Both the position numbers and the translations under genes were made by a program. Below the pieces are notes generated by a model. That model saw nothing but the letters and a program-made list of their open reading frames with translations. It was not told the origin of the DNA and did not search any database. Below, piece by piece: positions 26,127 through 33,893 of a DNA stretch of 64,000 bases; the first letter of the stretch is position 1; each line of letters starts with the position of its first letter. This DNA comes from CADCTQ01 sp963844325. GTDB taxonomy: Bacteria; Bacteroidota; Bacteroidia; Cytophagales; 172606-1. The stretch is from positions 3,782,001 through 3,846,000 of the forward strand of contig CAWJNV010000002.1 in assembly GCA_963844325.1 (NCBI GenBank), in the 5' to 3' direction.

Positions 26127-28601
26127 ATGTTCTACTTCCCCCGCAACGTATGCATTGGCCTGGTGCTGGGCCTGCTCGTAGGCAGCTCCCGTGCACCGGC
26201 AGAGCCCTTATACCCCCTGCTTTCGCCGGCCGCCGCCGACAGCGTGCGTACCCTGCTCCGGCAGGGTAAGCCCGACACCAACCGGGTAAACTGGCTGCTG
26301 CAACTGGGGGAGGAATTTTTAAACAAAAGACAGGAAGCCCTAGCCCTGAGCCAGTCGTATTTTCTGCCGGGTGATCTGGACAGCGCCGGCCGCTATTGCC
26401 AGGAAGCCCTGGCCCTGAGCCAGTCGTTGCACTTTAAGACGGGGCAGATCCGCAGCGGGTACTTATCGGGCCTGCTCACTTCCCAACGGGGCAACTTTGA
26501 ACAAGGCGTTTCGCTGGTTGAGAAAGCCCTGGCCCTGAGCCGGGACCTGGGTAACCTGCCCCTGGAAGCGGAGGGGTGGTACTACCTGGGAGCAGCCTAT
26601 GAACTTTCGCCGGAAGGCTTACCCGAAAAAATCCGGTGCTACGCCCAGGCGAGGAAATATTACCGCCAGCTCGGGAACCGGGAGAAAGAAGCCTACCTGC
26701 TCAAATGCATTGCCGACATCCACCTCCAGCAGGGGCAGTACGTGCAGGGGTACCGTGAACTGCTGGAAGTACTCTCCCTCTACCGCTCAATCGGCTACCG
26801 CAGGCTCCATTACACGTATGACATGCTGTTGGTGGCAAATCTTTACCTTAGCAACTACCAGGAAGCGATCCGGTACGGCCTGGCCAGTGTGGAAAGTGCC
26901 CGGGCTACCAAAGATACGGCGCAAATCGGCCTCTTTTACCGGCGGCTCGGAACGCTGCACGCAGAACTCAACCGGTGGGAAGAGGGACTGCACTTTTTAC
27001 GCAAGGCACTGGCGAACCGCATGCAGGAAAAAGACCGGGTAAAGGTCGTGCTCATCGCCAAGCTGATGGTCTCTAACCTGCTGGCGCAGGGGAAAGCCAG
27101 GGAGGCCTTCGATTTTTTCACCAAAATTGTCAAAGAACATCCCCCCGTTAACCAGTTCTCAAATCTGCAGGCGGCTGTTGCACTGGCCGAGTGCCACCTG
27201 GCGCTGAAGCAGTACCCGCTGGCGGAAAAATACTACCTGCTGATGATGGACATTGAAAAACCAATTCGCGAAAAGCGCCCGAGTAAAATCGATAACTACC
27301 GGCGGATCGGAAATTTCTACCTCATCACCCGGCAGTATGGCAAAGCGCATCATTACCTGGACGAGGCCCTCCGGCTCAACACCTTGAAAGTCACGATGAA
27401 ATATACGGCCGATATTCATCTGCTGCTGTTCAGGGCAGACTCCGCCCAGGGCCGCTACCAGGAGGCCATTGTCCACCACCAGCGTTACAAATCGCTTAAC
27501 GATTCCATCTTCAACGAAAAGCAAAGCAACCAGATCGCCAGTTTGCAAATCCAGTACAAAACCAGGGAAAAGGAGCAAAACATTGCCCTGCTGACCAAGC
27601 AGAATGAGATTCAGCAGGCACGTCTGAAACAAAAAGATTTTCTCCAGCAGGTAATCGTTGCCGGGGCGGGTATGCTGCTGTTCCTGCTGGGCCTGGGCTA
27701 CAACCGCTACCGCCTCAAACTGCGCAGCAACCGGCTGCTGGAAGCCAAGCAGCAGGAGATCAACGAGAAGAACCGGCGACTCCAGCAGCTGCTGGGAGAG
27801 AAAGAGGGGTTGTTGCTGGAGAAAGACAACCTGCTGGAAGAAAAGGAACACCTCATCACCCACCAGGATCACATCCTGGGGGAGAAGGACGATTTGCTCA
27901 GAGAGAAGGAGTGGCTGTTGCGGGAGGTGCACCACCGGGTGAAAAACAACCTGCAGATCGTCATGAGCCTGCTCAGTTCGCAGGCCGCTTACCTGGAGGA
28001 CGAAAAGGCCCTGCTGGCCATCCAGGAGAGCCAGAACCGGATCTATGCCATCTCGCTGAGCCACCAGAAGCTCTACCTGTCGGAAAAGATCGCCCTCATT
28101 GAGATGGTCTCCTACATCCGCGAAGTGGTCGAGTACCTGCACGACTCTTTGCAGATGCAGGACCAGGTCAGTTTCCACTTATCGGTAGCGCCCATTGAAC
28201 TCAACGAAGCCCTGGCCGTGCCGCTGGGCCTGATCATCAACGAAGCCGTCACCAACTCGCTCAAGTACGCTTTTCCCGCCGGCCGGCAAGGGCAGGTACG
28301 CATTGATCTGCGGCAGGCCGACCCGTCGGGCTGCCTGCTTACAATTGCCGACGACGGCATCGGGCTTCCTGCCGATTTTGACCTGGGCCGCAGCCGTTCG
28401 CTGGGCATGAACCTGATGAAAGGACTCAGCAAACAGCTGGACGGCAGTCTGGAGATTGAAAGTGCTCACGGCTTAACCATACAGGTACGCTTCAGCCATG
28501 CCCTGCCTGACAAGTCATCCGCCGGGCGCAGGCAGTTGCCCCTGGAACAACCAACCCGGGAGTGGGCAGCGGCGATGGGTGACCCACTGGGTTCGAGCTA
28601 G
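26127..28601 (+). CDS. TPR-sensor histidine kinase, tandem copy 2
   Basis: 824 residues, the same layout as copy 1: signal segment, TPR repeats, one membrane segment, coil, HisKA_2 (EVHHRVKNNLQ) and HATPase (NEAVTNSLKYAF, DDGIGL). Its coil carries one extra heptad (EGLLLEK inserted after LLGEK), so the signalling helix is longer by exactly two turns. Sensor residues differ from copy 1 at many places while the kinase end is almost the same. The 36-base spacer before it is repeated after copies 2 and 3. It is probably part of one transcript with the regulator. Confidence 0.9.
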   Translation: MFYFPRNVCIGLVLGLLVGSSRAPAEPLYPLLSPAAADSVRTLLRQGKPDTNRVNWLLQLGEEFLNKRQEALALSQSYFLPGDLDSAGRYCQEALALSQSLHFKTGQIRSGYLSGLLTSQRGNFEQGVSLVEKALALSRDLGNLPLEAEGWYYLGAAYELSPEGLPEKIRCYAQARKYYRQLGNREKEAYLLKCIADIHLQQGQYVQGYRELLEVLSLYRSIGYRRLHYTYDMLLVANLYLSNYQEAIRYGLASVESARATKDTAQIGLFYRRLGTLHAELNRWEEGLHFLRKALANRMQEKDRVKVVLIAKLMVSNLLAQGKAREAFDFFTKIVKEHPPVNQFSNLQAAVALAECHLALKQYPLAEKYYLLMMDIEKPIREKRPSKIDNYRRIGNFYLITRQYGKAHHYLDEALRLNTLKVTMKYTADIHLLLFRADSAQGRYQEAIVHHQRYKSLNDSIFNEKQSNQIASLQIQYKTREKEQNIALLTKQNEIQQARLKQKDFLQQVIVAGAGMLLFLLGLGYNRYRLKLRSNRLLEAKQQEINEKNRRLQQLLGEKEGLLLEKDNLLEEKEHLITHQDHILGEKDDLLREKEWLLREVHHRVKNNLQIVMSLLSSQAAYLEDEKALLAIQESQNRIYAISLSHQKLYLSEKIALIEMVSYIREVVEYLHDSLQMQDQVSFHLSVAPIELNEALAVPLGLIINEAVTNSLKYAFPAGRQGQVRIDLRQADPSGCLLTIADDGIGLPADFDLGRSRSLGMNLMKGLSKQLDGSLEIESAHGLTIQVRFSHALPDKSSAGRRQLPLEQPTREWAAAMGDPLGSS

Positions 28602-28633
28602 CCGGCCGGCATACCTTTACGTCTGTACGCTTT

Positions 28634-31081
28634 ATGTTCAACTTTACCCGCAACGTATGCATTGGCCTGGTACTGGGCCTGCTCGTGGGCAGCTCCCGTG
28701 CACCGGCAGAGCCCTTATACCCCCTGCTTTCGCCGGCCGCCGCCGACAGCGTGCGTACCCTGCTCCGGCAGGGTAAGCCCGACACCAACCGGGTAAACTG
28801 GCTGCTGCAACTGGCGGGGCATTTTTTAAACAAAGGTGGTATCATTTCAGAACCCCTGCTGACCATCCCGGGTTATGGGGACAGCGTCGGCCTCTATTGC
28901 CAGGAAGCCTTAGTCCTGAGCCGGTCACTGCAATATAAGACGGGGCAGATCCGCAGCGGGTACTTTTTGGGCATCCTCTCCTCCCGGCAAGGCAACGTTG
29001 AACAAGGCGTTTCGCTGGTTGAGAAAGCCCTGGCCCTGAGCCGGGACCTGGGCAACCTGTCCCTGGAAGCGGAGGGGTGGTACTACCTGGGAGCAGCCTA
29101 TGAATATTCGCCGGAAAGCTTACCCGAAAAAATCCGCTGCTACGCACAAGCCAGGAAGTATTACCGACAAGTCGGGAACCGGGAGAAAGAAGCGTATCTG
29201 TTCAAATGCATTGCCGACATGCACCTCCTGCAGGGGCAATACGTGCAGGGGTACCGTGAACTGCTGGAGGTACTCTCCCTGTACCGCTCAATCGGCTACC
29301 GCAAGCTCCATTACACGTATGACCTGCTGCTGGTGGTAACGCATCGTCTGGGCAACCACCAGGAAGCGATCCGGTACGGCCTGGCCAGTGTGGAAAGCGC
29401 CCGGGCCACCAAAGATACGGCCGACATTAACCTCTTTTACCGGCGGCTCGGGCTGCTGCACGAAGAACTCAACCAGTGGGAAAAGGGACTGCACTTTTTA
29501 CGCATGGCACTGGCGAACCGCATGCAGGCAAAAGACCCGGTAAAGGTCGTGCTCATCGCCAAGCTGATGGTCTCTAACCTGCTGGCGCAGGGAAAAGCCA
29601 GGGAAGCTTTCGATTTTTTCACCAAAATTGTCAAAGAACATCCCCCCGTTAACCAGTTCTCAAATCTGCAGGCGGCTGTTGCACTGGCTGAGTGCCACCT
29701 GGCGCTGAAGCAATACCCGCTGGCGGAAAAATACTACCTGCAGATGATAGACATTGAAAGAACGATGCGCGAAAAGCGCCCGAGTAAAATCGATAACTAC
29801 CGGCGGATCGGAAATTTCTACCTGATCACCGGGCAGTATGGCAAAGCGCGTCAGTACCTGGACGAGGCCCTCCGTCTCAACACCTTGAAAATCTCGATGA
29901 AATATACGGCCGATATTCATCTGCTGCTGTTCAGGGTGGACTCCGTACAGGGCCGCTACCAGGAGGCCATTGCCCACCACCAGCGTTACAAATCGCTTAA
30001 CGATTCCATCTTCAACGAAAAGCAAAGCAACCAGATCGCCAATCTGCAAATCCAACACAAAACCAGGGAAAAGGAGCAGAACATTGCCCTGCTGACCAAG
30101 CAGAATGAGATTCAGCAGGCACGTCTGAAACAAAAAGATTTTCTCCAGCAGGTAATCGTTGCCGGGGCGGGTATGCTGCTGTTCCTGCTGGGCCTGGGCT
30201 ACAACCGCTACCGCCTCAAACTGCGCAGCAACCGGCTGCTGGAAGCCAAGCAGCGGGAGATCAACGAGAAGAACCAGCGCCTCCAGCAGTTGCTGGGGGA
30301 GAAAGACAACCTGCTGGAAGAAAAGGAACACCTCATCACCCACCAGGATCACATTCTGGGGGAGAAGGACGGTTTGCTCAGAGAGAAGGAGTGGCTGTTG
30401 CGGGAGGTGCACCACCGGGTGAAAAACAATTTGCAGATCGTCATGAGCCTTTTGAGTTCGCAGGCCGCTTACCTGGAGGACGAAAAGGCCCTGCTGGCCA
30501 TCCAGGAGAGCCAGAACCGGATCTATGCCATCTCGCTGAGCCACCAGAAGCTCTACATGTCGGAAAAGACTGCCCTCATTGACATGGCCTCCTACATCCG
30601 GGAAGTGGTTGAGTACCTGCACGACTCTTTGCAGATGCAGGACCAGGTCAGTTTCCACTTATCGGTAGCGCCCATTGAGTTCAACGGGGCCGTGGCCGTG
30701 CCGCTGGGCCTGATCATCAACGAAGCCGTCACCAACTCGCTCAAGTACGCTTTTCCCGCCGGCCGGCAAGGGCAGATAAGCATTGATCTGCGGCAGGCCG
30801 ACCCGTCGGGCTGCCTGCTTACGATTGCCGACGACGGCATCGGCCTTGATCCGGATTTTGACCTGGGCCGCAGCCGTTCGCTGGGCATGAACCTGATGAA
30901 AGGACTCAGCAAACAGCTGGACGGCAGTCTGGAGATTGAAAGTGCTCACGGCTTAACCATACAGGTACGCTTCAGCCATGTCCTGCCTGACAAGTCATCC
31001 GCCGGGCGCAGGCAGTTGCCCCTGGAACAACCAACCCGGGAGTGGGCAGCGGCGATGGGTGACCCACTGGGTTCGAGCTAG
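28634..31081 (+). CDS. TPR-sensor histidine kinase, tandem copy 3
   Basis: 815 residues with the same order of parts as copies 1 and 2. The first TPR-proximal segment is the most divergent piece of the triplet: HFLNKGGIISEPLLTIPGYG replaces the DFLNKSQDALALSQSYLMPS-type sequence of copy 1, a likely ligand or partner difference. From the membrane segment to the end it is nearly identical to copy 1, including the coil without the extra heptad and the same terminal PTREWAAAMGDPLGSS. It keeps all kinase motifs. Confidence 0.9.
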   Translation: MFNFTRNVCIGLVLGLLVGSSRAPAEPLYPLLSPAAADSVRTLLRQGKPDTNRVNWLLQLAGHFLNKGGIISEPLLTIPGYGDSVGLYCQEALVLSRSLQYKTGQIRSGYFLGILSSRQGNVEQGVSLVEKALALSRDLGNLSLEAEGWYYLGAAYEYSPESLPEKIRCYAQARKYYRQVGNREKEAYLFKCIADMHLLQGQYVQGYRELLEVLSLYRSIGYRKLHYTYDLLLVVTHRLGNHQEAIRYGLASVESARATKDTADINLFYRRLGLLHEELNQWEKGLHFLRMALANRMQAKDPVKVVLIAKLMVSNLLAQGKAREAFDFFTKIVKEHPPVNQFSNLQAAVALAECHLALKQYPLAEKYYLQMIDIERTMREKRPSKIDNYRRIGNFYLITGQYGKARQYLDEALRLNTLKISMKYTADIHLLLFRVDSVQGRYQEAIAHHQRYKSLNDSIFNEKQSNQIANLQIQHKTREKEQNIALLTKQNEIQQARLKQKDFLQQVIVAGAGMLLFLLGLGYNRYRLKLRSNRLLEAKQREINEKNQRLQQLLGEKDNLLEEKEHLITHQDHILGEKDGLLREKEWLLREVHHRVKNNLQIVMSLLSSQAAYLEDEKALLAIQESQNRIYAISLSHQKLYMSEKTALIDMASYIREVVEYLHDSLQMQDQVSFHLSVAPIEFNGAVAVPLGLIINEAVTNSLKYAFPAGRQGQISIDLRQADPSGCLLTIADDGIGLDPDFDLGRSRSLGMNLMKGLSKQLDGSLEIESAHGLTIQVRFSHVLPDKSSAGRRQLPLEQPTREWAAAMGDPLGSS

Positions 31082-31114
31082 CCGGCCGGCATACCTTTAC
31101 GTCTGTACGCTTTA

Positions 31115-31435
31115 GTGAAAGACACTTTGCGGATTGTGATGAGCCTTTTGAGTTCCCAGGCGGCTTACCTGCAGGCCGACAAAGTTTTGTCGGCCATAAA
31201 GGAAAGTCAGCAGCGGGTGTATGCTATCCCGCTCATTCACGAGAATCTCTACCAGTCGGAAAACGTTTCCCTCATCCCGATGGCCGCCTACGTGAAAGAA
31301 GTAGTGGCGTACCTGCTCGACTCTTTCCAGGTCCAGGGCCGGATCAGGTTCCGGGTGGACGTTGCTCCGGTGGACCCAGAGACTGCCATGCGTTACTTTG
31401 GTTTGTGTAACGAGTTTTTGAGACTCTCCAAATAA
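31115..31435 (+). pseudogene. truncated fourth kinase copy
   Basis: A GTG-started 106-codon frame reads KDTLRIVMSLLSSQAAYLQA and VYAIPLIHENLYQSENVSLI, matching the HisKA_2 part of the three complete kinases (VKNNLQIVMSLLSSQAAYLE, YAISLSHQKLYLSEK). It lacks the phosphoacceptor His, everything before it, and the ATPase domain after it. It begins right at the shared spacer, so the 5' part was lost by recombination. It is more diverged than the intact copies. Confidence 0.75.
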
Positions 31436-31801
31436 CGTTTGTTATGGCAAACAATAGGGTAGGGGAGACAGGCCCTCTTTCTATCTCAGGCTGGGATGTG
31501 TCTCAGAAAACGGTGGTTTACTTAACATACATTTGGGTAGCTTTACTACCCGTGGAATTACCCCTCGTACGGCGGATTATCAATTTACTACTTCTGAGAT
31601 GGCTGAAAACTTAACCAGCACTTCATGGAAGGAGACTCAGGCCTGAAATGAAACACTCACTTGTGCCGACCAACTGGTTCGCTGTCTTGAAAGTGGTTTT
31701 CGGTTTTATTTCTTTTGTAACAAGCTGTATTCTATTGCATTATTGAATCAGATTAGCCGAAAATTACTTTCAAAAGAGTATAAGTCTATATTTACTGCTC
31801 A
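31436..31801. other. gene-free spacer
   Basis: 366 bases after the truncated kinase. I see no coding remnant or strong hairpin. The AT-rich last 100 bases probably contain the promoter of the GAF kinase. Confidence 0.4.
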
Positions 31802-33010
31802 ATGGCTGCTTATTCCAAACCCGCCTCCATTATTCCCTCCAATGACCAAGACCGGCTCAGGAAGCTGCACGGATATGGCATCCTGGATACCCCTCCGGAA
31901 GAAGCGTTTGATAAGATAGCCCGACTGGCCGCGCAGATTTTCGATACCCCCAGTGCCTTTGTCACTTTTGTGGATAGTGACCGGGTATTCTTTAAAGCCA
32001 ATCTCAGCCTTTTAGCGGGCAACCAGGTGCAAAGGGAAGACAGCCTTTGCTCACTGGCCATCCTGGAGGAAGAGGTAACCGTTTTTACAGATACTTACCA
32101 GATACCCGACCTGCTGGAAAGCCCGCACGTAAGCTGCCAGGGCGGCATCCGCTTTTACGCGGGGGCACCCCTTAAAACCAGGGAAGGATACCGGTTGGGT
32201 ACCGTATGCGTAATTGACTCGGTGCCTCGCCAAGCCTTCCCCAAGCAGTTGCAGATGCTGGAAACGCTTTCTTCCATTGTCGTGGATGAACTCGAACAAC
32301 GGCTGGCCGCCCAGCGAGCCATCAGTGCCCAGACCGACCTGGTGAACATGGCCGTGCACGACCTGAAGAACCCGGCCCTCAACATTGCTTCGCTCAGCGA
32401 CCTGCTGCTCAAGCGAATTACCAATGTCGGCATGGTGCAGGAACTGGCCGACATGATCAAGCGGTGCAGTGAGGAAATCAGCGGCAAACTGGAGGGGCTG
32501 CTTAAATTGTCTCAGCTGGAAGACGAATCCTTCCAGCTGCACCTGGAGGAGGTTGACTTGCCCACCTTGCTGGACGGGGTCAACAGTACCTTTGGGTTGA
32601 TGGCGGCCCAGAAGGGCCAATGCATCAGTCAACTGACCGGTGAATCCATCACAGTGAGAGCCGACCGGGCCCGCCTGCAGGAGGTGTTTGAGAACCTGCT
32701 TTCCAACGCCATCAAGTACTCCTACCCCAACACCACGATCACCATTGCAATCAACCAAGCGGGCAAGCAGGCAGTGGTCTCTTTTCAGGACCAGGGCCAA
32801 GGGCTCAGTGAAGCGGACATGCAGAAGCTCTTCACCAAATTTGCCCGCCTTAGCTCACTGCCCACGGGCAAGGAGCGTTCCAACGGCCTGGGCTTGTCCA
32901 TCGTCAAGACGCTCATTGAATTACAGGGAGGAAAAGTGTGGGCCAGCAGCGCCGGCAAAAATGAGGGAGCTACCTTCTTTGTTTCCCTCCCCCTTTACTC
33001 CACGGAGTAG
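31802..33010 (+). CDS. GAF-domain sensor histidine kinase
   Basis: 402 residues. The GAF domain (about 10-165) opens DQDRLRKLHGYGILDTPPEE and includes DSLCSLAIL and FYAGAPLKTREGYRLGTVCV, the common cytosolic GAF-kinase start. HisKA follows with the phosphoacceptor in MAVHDLKNPALNI, then HATPase with NLLSNAIKYS (N box), DQGQGLSEADMQKLF and GLGLSIVKTLIELQGG. There is no membrane segment, so it senses a soluble or redox signal. No receiver gene is adjacent; it could feed the same regulator as the kinases upstream. Confidence 0.92.
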   Translation: MAAYSKPASIIPSNDQDRLRKLHGYGILDTPPEEAFDKIARLAAQIFDTPSAFVTFVDSDRVFFKANLSLLAGNQVQREDSLCSLAILEEEVTVFTDTYQIPDLLESPHVSCQGGIRFYAGAPLKTREGYRLGTVCVIDSVPRQAFPKQLQMLETLSSIVVDELEQRLAAQRAISAQTDLVNMAVHDLKNPALNIASLSDLLLKRITNVGMVQELADMIKRCSEEISGKLEGLLKLSQLEDESFQLHLEEVDLPTLLDGVNSTFGLMAAQKGQCISQLTGESITVRADRARLQEVFENLLSNAIKYSYPNTTITIAINQAGKQAVVSFQDQGQGLSEADMQKLFTKFARLSSLPTGKERSNGLGLSIVKTLIELQGGKVWASSAGKNEGATFFVSLPLYSTE

Positions 33011-33062
33011 CTGGAAAAAGAATACTCATTTTCGCTTCGGGGAGCTTTTCCAATGACTCCTT

Positions 33063-33230
33063 GCACAGGCAGTACAGGCCGTTCTAGTGAACGAATTCCA
33101 GCTGATTGTCTTTCCTGTCATTGCCGGGGGCGGAAAGCGATTCTTCCCCGATGGGGTGCGAGTAAACCTAACAATGCAAGCCATAAGGGGCTTCCTTAAA
33201 AGAGAGAAAGTGAAAACGCTATACTGTTAA
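33063..33230 (+). pseudogene. 3' relic of a dihydrofolate-reductase-family (RibD_C) gene
   Basis: The frame reads AQAVQAVLVNEFQLIVFPVI and GGGKRFFPDGVRVNL, followed by diverged sequence and a stop. This is the C-terminal strand-helix end of the DHFR/RibD C-terminal family (usual form LVDEFQLxVxPVxLGGGxRFF). No 5' part exists between it and the GAF kinase gene. Confidence 0.6.
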
Positions 33231-33281
33231 TATAATCTGTAACGTTTACGATTCGACGGGCAAAACTTAAACCCTTTCCCC

Positions 33282-33827
33282 ATGAACCAGCAGGTACTCT
33301 TTATCCAAGGCGGAGGAGGCGAGGAAGATTACGCGGCCGATGCCAGACTGGTGGCTTCTTTGCAACAGGGCTTAGGAGAAACGTATCAGGTGCATTATCC
33401 GTTTTTGCCTGAAGAGGAAGCCCCTGATCTGGGGCGGAAAAAGCAAATTGAGCAAGCCCTTTCCTTATTCAAGGGCGAAGTCATTTTGGTGGCACACTCA
33501 CTGGGGGCTTCCATGCTGCTGAAACACCTGTCGGAAAGCCCGGTTCCACAGAAGATTACTGGCCTTTTTCTCATCGCTACTCCGTTTTGGCAAGGTGATG
33601 AGGATTGGAAACAAGCATTTAAACTGCCGCAGGATTTTGCCGGTAAGTTGCCCAAAGGGGTGCCCATTTTTCTATACCATTGCCAAGATGACCCAGAGGT
33701 ACCCATTGCGCATGTGGAGCTGTATGCCCAACACCTGCCCAGGGCAATTATTCGCAAACTACCTACAGGAGGGCATCAACTCAACAACGACCTGTCACTC
33801 CTGGCTAAGGATATTCAATCAGTATGA
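33282..33827 (+). CDS. small alpha/beta hydrolase (RBBP9/YdeN type)
   Basis: 181 residues. It opens VLFIQGGGGEEDYAADARLV, with nucleophile elbow VAHSLGAS (Ser), FLIATPFWQGDEDW and a late His in PTGGHQLNNDLSLLA, as in the RBBP9/YdeN family of serine hydrolases. Members are small cytosolic esterases of uncertain substrate. It lies between two kinase genes on the same strand. Confidence 0.85.
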   Translation: MNQQVLFIQGGGGEEDYAADARLVASLQQGLGETYQVHYPFLPEEEAPDLGRKKQIEQALSLFKGEVILVAHSLGASMLLKHLSESPVPQKITGLFLIATPFWQGDEDWKQAFKLPQDFAGKLPKGVPIFLYHCQDDPEVPIAHVELYAQHLPRAIIRKLPTGGHQLNNDLSLLAKDIQSV

Positions 33828-33893
33828 AAATCACCCCTTAGCCAGTTCAAAAGAAAGAGGGGAAGCTTAGAAAAGAGCCATTCCCAAAGCGTA

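Larger units (their letters stand above)
23638..31114 (+). repeat. tandem triplication of a 2.5-kb kinase unit
   Basis: Three direct copies of about 2.49-2.51 kb start at 23638, 26127 and 28634. Each ends in the same coding tail and the same 36-base spacer that begins CTAGCCGGCCGGCATACC; the third spacer leads into a truncated fourth copy at 31115. High identity in the 3' halves points to recent duplication or ongoing gene conversion. Confidence 0.92.

Noticed and set aside
24673..30658. Long leftward open frames (about 320-339 codons) opposite each tandem kinase gene
   Set aside because: They are antisense to conserved kinase codons, recur only because the kinases are repeated, and consist of Leu/Gln/Val-rich sequence without family motifs.
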